A stretch of 60,000 nt of DNA from Symsagittifera roscoffensis (GCF_963678635.1 NC_087065.1:2296001-2356000); one strand, 5' to 3'. Counted from the stretch's first letter, positions 20,156 through 29,647 are shown. The notes: generated by a model not told the origin, from the sequence alone. A program made the numbers and translations.

Positions 20156-20375
20156 GCCTACGCAATCATCCTTTTACGGTAATGACGTCAATCTTTGAAA
20201 AGAAGTGACGTCAAAGCCTACGCAATTTTCCTTTTATGGTAATGACGTCATTCTATATTTAGAAGTGACGTACACCCATACAGTTTTCTTTTTATGGTAA
20301 TGACGTCATTCTATGAATAGAAGTGATGTCAACACCCCCGCAATTTTCCTTTTATGGTAATGACGTCATCATCAC
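20156..20375. promoter_or_regulatory. Four ~60-bp repeats, each pairing a CArG or CArG-like site with a CRE
   Basis: Units recur at 58-60 bp. Each has a CArG or CArG-like site (CCTTTTACGG at 20170, CCTTTTATGG at 20230, CTTTTTATGG at 20288, CCTTTTATGG at 20348), then three bases, then a perfect TGACGTCA (20183, 20243, 20301, 20361). Units 1-3 carry a second CRE-like site 23 bases on: TGACGTCA at 20206, TGACGTAC at 20266 and TGATGTCA at 20324. That makes five perfect CRE palindromes. The block lies between divergent Maverick genes. TGACGTCA binds CREB/ATF (CRH-1 in C. elegans) and CArG binds SRF (UNC-120). A function as signal-responsive promoter is inferred. Confidence 0.75.
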
Positions 20376-20386
20376 GTTATTCCTTG

Positions 20387-20434
20387 GAAAATTCTATAAT
20401 TTTCGGAAAATTCTAGAATTTTCCAGAAAAATTC
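20387..20434. promoter_or_regulatory. Heat-shock element: array of alternating GAA/TTC pentamers
   Basis: GAA, TTC, GAA, TTC and GAA occur at 20406, 20411, 20416, 20421 and 20426, exactly five bases apart. This includes TTCTAGAATTTTCCAGAA (20411-20428), a perfect HSF site. A further GAA/TTC pair lies at 20387/20392 and an offset TTC at 20432. It follows the CRE array and precedes the plus-strand ATG at 20500 by about 70 bases. HSF-1 binding is predicted from the established consensus; use by the element is inference. Confidence 0.75.
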
Positions 20435-20499
20435 TCAACCAAACAAAACTAAGCAGTTTCTAGACATAACATTAGATCCAAAATATTCATTTTTGAAGA

Positions 20500-21086
20500 A
20501 TGTCAATTAACAAGCATTTGAACTTCCTCGAATTACTCTATAAGAAAAAAGAAAAAATTCCGTGTGATTTCCTTATTGATGAAATAGATGTAGATTCTTA
20601 CTTTTTTCACAATTTTTTGGACGTTTATATTGTCCACAATAGAGTTACTCGACAAAGTAAAGGTCTCTTTAGGGAAACTTAATCAATCAAAGAGTTTATT
20701 TTTAATCCAAATATTGCGTATCAAAGTAATAAACTTACTGCTGAGTTACACTTGACTAGAAAAGAAATTTTGTTTATTTTAGAAAATTTGAAGTTAGTAA
20801 AAAAGTCGTACGATAATATTTCAAAGACTCTTTTTATTCCATATCCAACTCCCAAATTTGTCAAAACTCCCCAGCAAAGTTCTTTATTCCTCCATTTTTT
20901 TAAGAACTTTCAAAGTTCAAAATCTTGCATGATCAGGTTTGGTATCAGATTTAAAAGATTTGGTTCGAAAAATTCATCAACTTTGAGTTATCGTCTCAAA
21001 TCTACATCAAAATCAAAGAACTTGAACATCTGCTGAAAAATCAGCAATTTCTCATCGATTATATACAAAAACTTCAGTTAACTTGA
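20500..21086 (+). pseudogene. Unknown Maverick gene, broken
   Basis: ATG at 20500 opens a frame rich in F, L, K and N. It is cut by TAA at 20680-20682 and then continues in the same frame to 21036. Near its end another frame carries a short amphipathic coiled coil (IKELEHLLKNQQ...) that stops with TGA at 21084-21086. That suggests the true C-terminus was shifted out of frame. Family unknown. Being first after the CRE/HSE block, it would be the most direct target of that promoter. Its stop overlaps the next ATG (TGATG). Confidence 0.45.
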
Positions 21087-21244
21087 TGAGAAGACTTGCA
21101 GAGATGCTCGTTTTATTAATTTTTCTTCTTTTGTTACTTATATCGGCAATAATTCTTATTTTTACAGCAAACAACTTTTGGTCATTTATTTTTGCGATTG
21201 CTTTTGTGTACATTTTTACTTATTTGGAAGACTTAAGTCCTTAA
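21086..21244 (+). CDS. Small two-helix membrane protein, 52 aa
   Basis: This short frame starts at ATG 21086 inside the preceding gene's stop (TGATG overlap) and ends with TAA at 21242. After an N-terminal RR it has two strongly hydrophobic segments, residues ~8-28 and ~31-47, separated by an NN turn, and an acidic tail (LEDLSP). It resembles small viral membrane proteins in size and layout, but no family is claimed. It looks intact, unlike its neighbours. Confidence 0.5.
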   Translation: MRRLAEMLVLLIFLLLLLISAIILIFTANNFWSFIFAIAFVYIFTYLEDLSP

Positions 21245-21627
21245 AAGGTAAATTATTGTCTGATTGGATACAATAACTTGAACCAAAATGAACATTTTTG
21301 TGATTCGAAACGACAATGTGTAAAAATGGAGCTTTGTTTCCAATTGGACACGAGTTTTCTGTGAGTATTCAATAAAAGGAAACTAAAATCTGATTGGATT
21401 TAACTACAATCCAAATAACGAAAATTCATTCTGCTTGGTTAAACCCACACATTCCAGTTGAAGGTACCCCTCTCTCTTAACTAAAAATTATTTTATTTTC
21501 AACTTAACTACCGTCAATACCTCCTCTCTCAGCTCTAAATACAATAGTTTCAACTTAACCACCTTCAAGGTTCTCCCTCTCAACTGTAAATCTTGTTTTT
21601 ACTTATTAACTCAACTTAGTGTTCAAA
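21245..21627 (+). other. Promoter-like spacer with CCAAT-type motifs and short repeats
   Basis: No gene. TGATTGG or AATTGG motifs (inverted CCAAT) occur near 21258, 21341 and 21391. Then come three degenerate ~58-bp units around 21465, 21525 and 21580, with CTCTCTC or CCCTCTC followed by AACT/TTAACT. Probably the upstream region of the 21628 gene. Confidence 0.35.
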
Positions 21628-22110
21628 ATGATCTTCTCAGTACAAAACAACAACCATACGTTCGCGGTGGAATTTTCAGCTGATTTAGTACAAATCCAAG
21701 TGCGAGAAACAGTTTGTGGAGTTTTTCTGGCACGAATGGACATCCCAATCCAAGTCTGGCACATAGTGGAAGTGATGCGCAGGGATTTCAACGAACATAA
21801 TTTAACGCAAGTGCCCTCTACAGAGAACCAACTCGGAGAAATGCAAATGATGGAGGAAGTGGCCGAGCATGTGGGAATGAACTACCCCGAAATTCCTGAC
21901 TCCAGATATGTGGCCCAACCATTCGACGATTTCCTCTTTCCTTGGGAAGAGGGATCTGTAGACAACCCAATTACCATCGAAGAGGATGAGGGCTCCTCTG
22001 AGCCAAGAACTTCAGTCAGCGAACCACCAGTGATGGAGGCAAGACCAGCTTTGCGCTCCATTGAGAACTTGCAAAATTCTTCAGCTGCTCGACAGCTCTT
22101 TGATTTGTGA
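21628..22110 (+). CDS. Acidic 160-aa protein of the Maverick, function unknown
   Basis: ATG at 21628 is preferred over an upstream GTG. The N-terminal ~55 residues read like a compact beta-rich domain (FSVQNNNHTFAVEFS...). The C-terminal two thirds are acidic and disordered-looking. They include PITIEEDEG, a hydrophobic-then-acidic segment that resembles a SUMO-interacting motif (inference). AATAAA overlaps the stop at 22110-22115, a fitting poly(A) signal. The frame is intact and codon use looks coding. Its second half is duplicated 557 bp downstream. No family recognised. Confidence 0.55.
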   Translation: MIFSVQNNNHTFAVEFSADLVQIQVRETVCGVFLARMDIPIQVWHIVEVMRRDFNEHNLTQVPSTENQLGEMQMMEEVAEHVGMNYPEIPDSRYVAQPFDDFLFPWEEGSVDNPITIEEDEGSSEPRTSVSEPPVMEARPALRSIENLQNSSAARQLFDL

Positions 22111-22935
22111 ATAAAGTGGCTACTGTCTTGTTCTTTCAAATTTAATTGTCTTGCATCTAGTAAATTTATTTTCATGAGATAGGAACAAAGAGATCATAGA
22201 AAAGTTTATTAAGAAATTTCAATGGTAAAACTTTGTTAAAAATGAAACAAATTCTGCATCTGGTAAATACTTTTATAAAATTTTGTTAGAAAGATGGCAA
22301 AAAAAATTTCAACCATTTTTTGCAAGCATGTTAAAAACTTTACACTAATTTTTGCACCATGCAAAAATTTTCATAATTCCTGACTTTTTCATAATTCCTG
22401 ACCATGATGGAGGAAGTAGCCGAGCATGTGGGAATGAACTACCCCGAAATTCCTGACTCCAGATATGTGGCCCAACCATTCGACGATTTCCTCTTTCCTT
22501 GGGAAGAGGGATCTGTAGACAACCCAATTACCATCGAAGAGGATGAGGGCTTCTCTGAGCCAAGAACTCCAGTCAGCGAACCACAAGTGATGGAGGCAAG
22601 ACCAGCTTTGCGCTCCATTGAGAACTTGCAAAATTCTTCATCTGCTCGACAGCTCTTTGATTTGTGAATAAAGTGGCTACTGTCTTGTGCTTTCAAATTT
22701 AATTGTTTTGCATCTAGTAAATTTATTTTCATGAGATAGGAACAAAGAGATCATAGAAAAGTTTATTAAGAAATTTCAATGGTAAAACTTTGTTAAAAAT
22801 GAAACAAATTCTGCATCTGGTAAATACTTTTATAGAATTTTGTTAGAAAGATGGCAAAAAAAAATTCAACCATTTTTTGCAAGCATGTTAAAAACTTTAC
22901 ACTAATTTTTGCACCATGCAAAAATTTTCATAATT
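21847..22935. repeat. Tandem duplication, period 557 bp
   Basis: Copy 1 (21847-22378) and copy 2 (22404-22935) are nearly identical, separated by a 25-base join that repeats TTCATAATTCCTGAC. Each includes the 3' half of the acidic gene, its AATAAA signal and a shared AT-rich tail. The few differences imply a recent duplication. Confidence 0.9.
22404..22667 (+). pseudogene. Duplicated C-terminal fragment of the acidic protein
   Basis: It begins at an internal Met of the parental gene (MMEEV...) and runs 87 codons to the same stop and AATAAA. The parental promoter and N-terminus are absent, so it is likely not expressed, although the frame is still open. Differences from copy 1 are few. Confidence 0.6.
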
Positions 22936-23490
22936 TTTTTTGCGCACTTGTTAAAAAATCAAAGAAAATCTCTCAAATTAAGATAAATTTCATTAAATAT
23001 TTTCGCATTTTAAAGAAAAATGAAAGAGGATTTTCTTGCACTGCTAATAATTAAAGAAAATGAAAATCTTTGTTTTAATTTTGATCATAAAAAAATCTCT
23101 TTTTTTTGCATGTATTTTGATCAAAAATACTGGAAAAACAATTTATTAAGATAGGGAATAGCACTCAAAATCAGCAATTATGAAAAATTTTCAGCATTAA
23201 TCTAACAAGTTTTTTAGAAAATAAAATTTTGCAATTTTTGCATATGCATAAGAAAAAATAAGTTAGATTTTTGCATTTTTTTTCAAAAAAATCACAAAAA
23301 AACTTGCATCTAACACAAAGATTTGTTGAAAATTTTTGCAGACTTGTTGAAAAAATCAAAACAATTTTTGCATCTTTTAAAAAAGTTTAATTCAATTTTT
23401 GCAAACGTGTTGAAAAAATCAAACCAAAGTTTGCATATTGCGAGAAACTCTGAGTTAATTTTTGCACACGTGTTGAAAATTGCAAATTTG
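22870..23490. repeat. Degenerate ~63-bp T-rich repeat (TTTTTGCA...TGTTGAAAAA)
   Basis: Related units with TTTTGCA followed by AC(G/T)TGTTGAAAA and ATCAAA recur near 22875, 22938, 23334, 23398 and 23461, at about 63-64 bp where adjacent. AT-rich, with frames open in several phases by composition only. No gene supported. Confidence 0.55.
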
Positions 23491-24209
23491 TTCGTTGAAA
23501 AAACTCTTGACTCAAATAAAAACAATTTCGACAAGATTTTTTTAAACCAATATTCAATTATTAATAGAAAAATTGATACGCTCACTATTTACGGTAACAA
23601 AACCATGAATAAAACAATCAACATTTTTCAACAAGTCAGTCTCATACTTTGAGTTTTGAACTTTTCGAATCCTTTCCAAAAAACTGATCCAAGAGTCTGA
23701 GTGGACGCAAGCTTCTGAGCAGAGCTGAGATAATGTCTTTTGAATTTTTTTCGCAGCAGTCGTTTCTTTGCAACACTGGGTAATTTTTCCGGTATTCTAC
23801 ATTTCAAGTTGTGTTCGACTGCACGATTCAATTGATTGAAAACTTCACCTCTTCATGAAATAATATTGAAATAAAATCTGTATTTCTATAAAGTATATAT
23901 GCAGTCAACAATTTGATAAGTGAAATTATATTTATCTAATCTTTGCAAAATCTGATCGAGCGATGATCCGATTAATACTAAGTGAAATTTGCAATTTTCC
24001 ACTGGGCAGAATGATGATAGGTTAGATACACATTAGTCTTGGGTGACAATAAATTTTTCATAAAAGTGTTCTGAGACAGAGATAAAAAGAGATTTTGCAT
24101 TATAGTCCGAATAAAAAGTGGGATATGCTCGACACATAGCAGATGCCATCACCGATTACTTGTTGAAAATGATTTATATCTATTTTGAATTGCTTATATA
24201 GTAGTTCCA
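23491..24209. other. Unassigned AT-rich region, no gene seen
   Basis: Short frames on both strands (for example 23628-23831 minus) show no family features. No structured RNA or clear repeat was recognised. Confidence 0.4.
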
Positions 24210-24284
24210 TCACCTACGCAATGTCCATATTTGGATCATCACCTACTCATTATGCCATATAAGGTAATAATACCTCATATGGAA
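24210..24284 (+). promoter_or_regulatory. Paired CArG boxes in a 30-bp tandem repeat
   Basis: CCATATTTGG (24225-24234) and CCATATAAGG (24255-24264) are both perfect CC(A/T)6GG sites, exactly 30 bases apart. Each is preceded by ATCACCTAC, and a third imperfect unit (CCTCATATGG) follows. The CCTACGCAAT stem is shared with the CRE/CArG array at 20156, suggesting common origin. They lie about 125-165 bases before the ATG at 24388. Confidence 0.55.
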
Positions 24285-24387
24285 TGTACAAAGAGTCATC
24301 TACATTTCCTAATTTCTATAAATTTACAAATATCATTATTTTGAAGTATCTACTACTGATCAGTTGGCTCTGGATCTCTAATCAAAA

Positions 24388-24926
24388 ATGTATTCACGAA
24401 AAGATATCCTACCCAACTATATTGAATTTGCTAAGAACCAAAAAAAGATTGGGAGATTTTCTTGGTCCCAAAAACCCTACAACGGAAAAATTTACTTTGA
24501 ACCTTGCTTCCAATTGCTAAAAAAAATGAATCTGGACAAATCGAAAAAACCCATCAAGTCTATCTTGGTGAAAAAGAAGGGAAAAGGATATCAGCAATAC
24601 GGAATACTGTTATTCACGATGCTGAAAACCTTGGACTAGTTCCTGTATTGGAACACTATTCTGACAAAGACTCAACCATGGTGCAGGAACTTGCGAAATG
24701 TCATGCGGTGTATGACGTAGCAACATACAAGAAGAGAAGGGTGTGTGTCACAATCAAGAAGTACAGTGTGAAGAAGCCACCCTACATTCAGATTCGACTC
24801 TTCACTGCAAAGGAGAACGAAGTCTTGAAGCAAGTTACCTATGTCAACTACACTTTGAACGAGTTCAAAGAACTCGCTCAAGTCTTGGGAGATTTTATGT
24901 TTGTTGAGAACTGTAATGTTCAATAA
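24388..24926 (+). pseudogene. PC4-like (ssDNA-binding transcription coactivator) Maverick gene 1, frameshifted
   Basis: ATG at 24388 gives a ~45-codon basic N-terminus. The frame then shifts at an A8 run (about 24519-24527) into a second frame that stays open to 24926. The C-terminal ~60 residues show a PC4-like pattern: basic beta strand (RRVCVTIKKY), PYIQIRLF strand, loop, then a Y-T-L-N-E-F-K-E-L helix. PC4 domains bind ssDNA and act in transcription or replication. The shift is in a homopolymer, so it could be a sequencing error. Confidence 0.45.
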
Positions 24927-25013
24927 TTTTGTTGAGTGATGTTATTATAGAAATGTAATATAAATATTCATCTTCTGGCATCATTTTTTTAAATTTTCTT
25001 TGAGCTGAGCAGT

Positions 25014-25442
25014 ATGAGTTGGAACAATGGTTTTTCCAGAAATCTTGTTTGAAAGCTTCAAAATAAATCGGGACTTTTTCATATCGTCTTACAAGAAAAG
25101 TCCCAGAAATTTTCACTAACAGTTTTGGAATCTCAAAATTTACCAAAATTGCAAAATTTGGATACAGAATCACAAATTTCTCAATTTGAGTGGACTTTGC
25201 ATAATGGAAGACGAAAAGTTTTTCTAAGTTATCGTTCAGATATTAAGAAAATAGATCTTATAGAGTATCGTAGAAAAGGAAACATTTTGAAAAACAATCA
25301 AAAATTTCAGTTTGAAAAAAAAGAGTACGATAATTTGGTTGATTTTATCCCCTCAGTTTTGTCTTATGTAGAAACATTCAAAAAAAATTGTATCATTATT
25401 GACGAATGCACTGTAGAAAATGAACATTCAGAAATTGAATGA
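25014..25442 (+). pseudogene. PC4-like Maverick gene 2, with internal TGA
   Basis: ATG at 25014 opens 12 codons, then TGA at 25050-25052. The same frame is open again to 25442. Residues encoded by ~25195-25380 fit the PC4 fold well: GRRKVFLSY, KKIDLIEYRRKG, a basic loop with KF, then a KKEYDNLVDFI helix. An acidic tail follows (ENEHSEIE). The adjacent gene is a second, divergent PC4-like ORF. The TGA is a substitution-type break and not obviously a homopolymer error. Role in element transcription or ssDNA handling is inferred. Confidence 0.5.
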
Positions 25443-25837
25443 TATTCTCAGAAATTTTGATTTGATAAAGCATAACTTTTCATCAAATACAAAAATAAAA
25501 AATACTTTCTTTGTACCTGTATTATTTTGGATCCAAACATAAATTTGAAAGAAATGTACCAAAAATTTCCTTTTGGTGGTCTAATTGGATACGGAAATTC
25601 TTGTATGGATTACTTCTTTTGCAAATTCAAAAGTTTTACATGATGCAGCTGAATCTGTGAAGTCTACTACTTGTAAGGGACCTGGTTATTGTTCTGTTTT
25701 ACCTAGTTTTCCAAATTCTTGGTCACGTGACTGGATTGTTCTTCTGCTTATATGTTAAAATTTTTGCTTCATTAGCATATGCATTGTTCGATTGTTAGTT
25801 ATTCTAACTAAAATTTTCAGCGAAAACAGTTACCATC
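25443..25837 (+). other. Spacer with short coding-like fragment and splice acceptor
   Basis: About 52 open codons near 25600-25758 read like a real protein tail (CKGPGYCSVLPSFPNSW...) but have no start and no assigned family. ATTTTCAG ends at about 25822, a nematode splice or trans-splice acceptor, 16 bases before the ATG at 25838. Confidence 0.35.
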
Positions 25838-26309
25838 ATGAATCTAGTTGTTTTGGATAATGAGTGTATTGAAAACAAAATAGTTAAAGAGTTAGGAGTT
25901 TATCAAAATGGACAAACTGTGGGATATTCCTTTCTTCCTCCCAGAAAATTCAAAGCTGCATCTCTGTCTGCTTGGTGTACGAAGCATCTTCATGGAATCA
26001 GTTGGAACAGTGGCCATGAAAATTATACTGAGCTCGAAAAAATATTGAAAAAATTAAAAGCTCCAGAAGCGGATTTTTTTTGTAAAAGGTTATGAAAAAT
26101 GTAAAATTCTGTCAGAATTTTTGGAAACAAAGGTTACAAACTTGGATGATTACGCATGTCCAAAAGTTCAGAATTTGATTTTCAAAGATGAAGAATATGA
26201 TTGGAGGCGTAGCAACTACCCATTTCGTCATGCAAATACTCTTCACTGTGCAGAAAGAAAAGCATTTGCATACGGAACATGGACTCGATGTTTTTTTAAT
26301 AAATTGTAA
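25838..26309 (+). pseudogene. Unknown Maverick gene, possible DEDD-exonuclease-like family, frameshifted
   Basis: ATG at 25838 follows a TTTTCAG acceptor. The first frame (85 codons) begins with a hydrophobic strand and LDNEC, which resembles the D-x-E first motif of DEDD exonucleases. It breaks at a T8 run (26077-26084) and continues in a second frame to 26309, ending with an H...HCAERKAFAYG block. Small RNase-H-fold proteins of this general look occur in mobile elements, but I cannot name the family. The break is in a homopolymer. Confidence 0.4.
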
Positions 26310-26519
26310 ATTACCGTAATAATTTTGTATTATCGTGTTTTTGAAATTTAAATGTTGATCATTATCAATTTTTTCATTCCAAAGTTGAGATGGCAGATGA
26401 ATGTGACAAACAATTAAATTTAGGAAATTCCTGTTTGATTTATTAAACAGGTATCATGAAAACGTTTTTTTTTTCCAGATGAGATCTGGTTTTTTTTTTT
26501 TTATTATTATTATTTTTTA
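26310..26519. other. Spacer, no gene seen
   Basis: AT-rich, with T9 (TTTTTTTTTCCAG) and T12 runs near 26465-26500. The first resembles a splice acceptor. Nothing else recognised. Confidence 0.4.
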
Positions 26520-27205
26520 GACGCTTTTTCGAAAAATTCGCTTTCCCAAAAAACTACCCGTCAGATTCTCATAAAAGTAGTACCAATGGATTCAGTAGCG
26601 TTTCACCTACCTGCCTGCATAAAATTTAGGGCAATTTTTACCCTACCCCACCCCCTACGGTCTTAGAAAAGCTTCACAACTCGGTACTTTTTTCACTTTT
26701 TGCCCATTTTTTCGGAAATTTTCGATTTCCTCAAAAACTACCCGTCCAGGTTCGAGATTAAGGGTTTAATCGATAGACCAGGTTGTAGGAAACTCCCATG
26801 CTTAAGCGGTTGGTCCCTAATTTGCTTAAGGGAAGAGCTATAGACTTAGGAAAAGTCACTTTTTTGATTTTTTTGCCTATTTTTTCGGAAATTATCGATT
26901 TCCTCAAAAACTACCCATCCAGATTTAGAATTAAGGGTTTAATCGATAGACCAGATTGTAGGAAACTCCCCCGCACAAGCGGCTGGTCCTTAAATTGCCT
27001 AGGGGAAGAGCTATAGACTTATGAAAAGTCACTTTTTTGACTTTTTTGGCCTTTTTTCAAATCTTTCCGATTTCTTCAAAAACTACCCATTCAGATTTGA
27101 GATTAAGGGTTTAATCGATAGACCAGGTTGTAGGAAACTCCCCTGCCCTAGTGGCTGGTCCTTAATTTGTCTCGGGGAAGAGCTGTACACTTAGGAAAAG
27201 TTTTT
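26520..27205. repeat. Tandem ~172-bp repeat, about four units (first divergent)
   Basis: Units are marked by TCAAAAACTACCC at 26731, 26902 and 27075 (periods 171 and 173), with a divergent unit at ~26546. Shared blocks include GATTAAGGGTTTAATCGATAGACC, GTAGGAAACTCCC and GGGGAAGAGCTRTA. The block sits between Maverick genes and is not coding. Confidence 0.85.
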
Positions 27206-27252
27206 TTTTAAAGTTTTTAGGTATTGGAACAAAGATTCAATATACTTATTGT

Positions 27253-27450
27253 GTGTATTTTTTAGACAATGGAATCCGCTATGCTTACGTTTTCTCGCTT
27301 TTGCTTGGTGCTATTGGCTTTGTGTTGAGTTTTTTTGTATGGTTCGAAGAAGTCCAAGGAGAAGTTGCACGAGTTAGGCTAGTTCTCTTTAATCAGGTCG
27401 GTTTGTTCCAGAACGTTTTTGTGATGTCAGTTATAGTCAACATATTATAG
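27253..27450 (+). other. Short hydrophobic frame, doubtful gene
   Basis: The open frame has no ATG near its start and follows TTTTTTAG (a possible acceptor). It encodes one or two hydrophobic segments (YVFSLLLGAIGFVLSFFVWF). In another frame ATG 27267 gives a 19-codon signal-like peptide and then stops. It may be a decayed small membrane protein. Confidence 0.2.
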
Positions 27451-27653
27451 TCATTTTTGCAATGCTTGGACAAAATTTAATTAAATCGAAAATTAAAGAG
27501 TCGTTAGAAAAATGAAAAATATTTTATTTCATTAATGTTAGCTGGTTTGTGAAACACACATTTCACTTAATTCTAGTGAATAATTATTCACATTGTTGAA
27601 GCATTGTGCATATGATTTTATTTTAAATATATTTAGCATGTAACCATGATTGA

Positions 27654-27835
27654 TACGGTTTGCCTTGTCGCACTGTGAAAGGCCCGTTTAATTCACATTA
27701 CGGTTGCCTTGTCGCACTGTGAAAGGCTTGTTTAATTTTAGTACGGTTTGCCTCGTCGCTCTGTGAAAGGCCCGTTTAATTCATATTACGGTTGTCTTGT
27801 CGCACTGTGAAAGGCTCGGTTTATTTGCATTACAT
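27654..27835. repeat. Four ~45-bp tandem repeats
   Basis: Units start TACGGTT at 27654, 27699, 27742 and 27787 and share TTGTCGCACTGTGAAAGGC and a GTTTAATT tail. They lie about 60-240 bases upstream of the ATG at 27895. Regulatory role unknown. Confidence 0.85.
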
Positions 27836-27894
27836 TGTGGGTTTACAGCAAATCTAAATAGTCTTATTCTATATCTTGTCACACTTTCAGAAAA

Positions 27895-28299
27895 ATGGCC
27901 CAGAAAGAAATTGACAACACTCAAAAAGTTGTTGACAATGTATTCTCTTCTATCCAGAGCAGGTTAGAAGAAGCTCTGTGTGAAGAAGACGACACAAACG
28001 TCAGGATTCGTGTGCAAGCTGTGCTGGAGTCGATGCCGGAAAAAATGGATACTGTAAATGGACACTTTAGATGTACGAAAAGTGCCTTCAACGCCGTTAC
28101 AAAACGGTTAAGATCAGTATCCCGACCACGACCAGCAGTATTGCCACCAGCAGGAGAAGCAGCTGGGCCCCTATTGTCTAGGGAAACACCTATGGACTTG
28201 AAAAGTTCCCTCATGAAAACTTTTTACCAAAGCGTTACCAATGAATGCATAAGCTTCTCTTTCACTTTTTTTTGCGTAGGAAGGGCGCTATCGACTTGA
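27895..28299 (+). CDS. Unknown helical Maverick-associated protein, 134 aa
   Basis: ATG at 27895 follows a CTTTCAG acceptor by four bases, typical of trans- or cis-spliced nematode genes. The first ~90 residues look coding and helical, with charged heptad-like spacing. A proline/alanine-rich segment follows (RPRPAVLPPAGEAAG). The last ~40 residues may be readthrough into non-coding sequence. AGCTGGGCCCCTA at 28159 recurs at 28367. No family recognised. Confidence 0.45.
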   Translation: MAQKEIDNTQKVVDNVFSSIQSRLEEALCEEDDTNVRIRVQAVLESMPEKMDTVNGHFRCTKSAFNAVTKRLRSVSRPRPAVLPPAGEAAGPLLSRETPMDLKSSLMKTFYQSVTNECISFSFTFFCVGRALST

Positions 28300-28606
28300 A
28301 AAACCTGAAATTTTAAAACATTTTTAAAATAATCAATATTAAAATAATCAAACAGGTCTCTCCAGCTTTCAGCTGGGCCCCTAGTTTTGTTTTTGATGAG
28401 GAGAATCATGAACAAAAATCTTGGAAGTTTTTTGGACGTACGTGTAATAGATCTCTTTTAGTGTTTATGTGCCAATTTTTTGTCATAGTTTTAATACTAG
28501 CATGTGCAATCGTTCGAATAATGTTATCCACTACATGTGAAGAAACAACAGTTTGGGTAGCAGTTTTATCAAGTACAGTCAGTTATATTTTAACTTCTCC
28601 AAAGCT
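28300..28606. other. Spacer, no gene seen
   Basis: It contains a TTTCAGCTGGGCCCC repeat of the preceding gene's tail (28363-28380). No coding frame. Confidence 0.4.
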
Positions 28607-29494
28607 ATGAATAAAATAATTTCTACCAAAGAACGAGTTTCTATTTCGCTAGTTGGACCGAGTGGATCTGGAAAATCGCATCTTGTTTTTGAGTGGTTTA
28701 AAATTGGTACATTTCAACCAAAGTTTGACAAAATTTTTTTATTTTTATCAACATTATCAACCTCTTTATGGACAAATGCAAAGTTTTATGGACAAATGCA
28801 AAGAAAAAACCTTAAGTTTATCCAAGGAGTTGACCTTGAACTGATTGAAAACCTTCCCAATAAGGGAACAAAATACCTGTTAATATTTGATGACTCTTGT
28901 GAAGAAATTTCAAATTCTAAGCAGTTTGTAAAAATTGCTACTGCTGGCAGACACAGGGGACTGAATACAAAATATATTAAGCATAACTTGTTTCATCAAA
29001 GCAAATTGGGAAGAGATGTTCAGTTACAAAATACACATATAGACTTATTCAAGTCACCGAGAGATGTTTTACAAATCAATTCATTAAGTCAACAACTAGG
29101 TCTAGGATCACAATTGAAAGAGTGGTATCAAGATGCAACATCTACTCCTTATGGTCATTTACTCATTGATTTAACTCCAAAAACAGTTGATTCGCTAAGA
29201 TATTGCACAAACATTGGTTCAGTTCCATCAAAGTTTTATCTACCCGCAGGAACATAAACTAAGTTTTTGGACGATGCGCATACAATACGTCTCTATACTC
29301 CCAATATTTCAAACATTTTCCCAAAAACTTCACAAACAATTCATCTTCCATTGTCCAAAAAAATGCATTCAATTCCTCAGCGAATGTCTAGTAAACTTAC
29401 TACGAGGCGAGCTAAAGGATCTTTGAAAAGTAGACGTAGTGAAATATTGAAGAGAAACATCAGAACTCACACGAAGAAGAACTTCACTGCATAA
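28607..29494 (+). pseudogene. Maverick/Polinton genome-packaging ATPase (FtsK-HerA type), interrupted by TAA
   Basis: ATG at 28607 is preferred; upstream in-frame sequence starts only at TTG. Walker A is GPSGSGKS (residues 17-24) and Walker B is YLLIFDD (D95, D96). Family ATPases are ~230 residues and pump element DNA into capsids. The ATPase body ends with a CTN-x-GS-x-PSKFY motif, then TAA at 29255. The same frame continues for 79 codons to 29494 with a basic, S/K/R-rich tail, so the stop may be a nonsense change in a longer protein. It lies upstream of integrase and capsid genes on the same strand. Confidence 0.75.
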
Positions 29495-29647
29495 AAGGAG
29501 AACTATTTTGAGCTCGCCAAAAGGATTACAATTAATATGTGTTATCACTCCTTTTGTCATTAACCGATTGACATAGTATGGATCAGTTTGTTCTAATTCT
29601 TTACTCAGTTTATCAATCACAAAATACACTTCCAAAAAAAACCAAAA

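Noticed and set aside
22439-22732. 97-codon minus-strand frames in both duplicated copies
   Set aside because: Antisense shadows of the acidic gene. Duplicated only because the DNA is duplicated.
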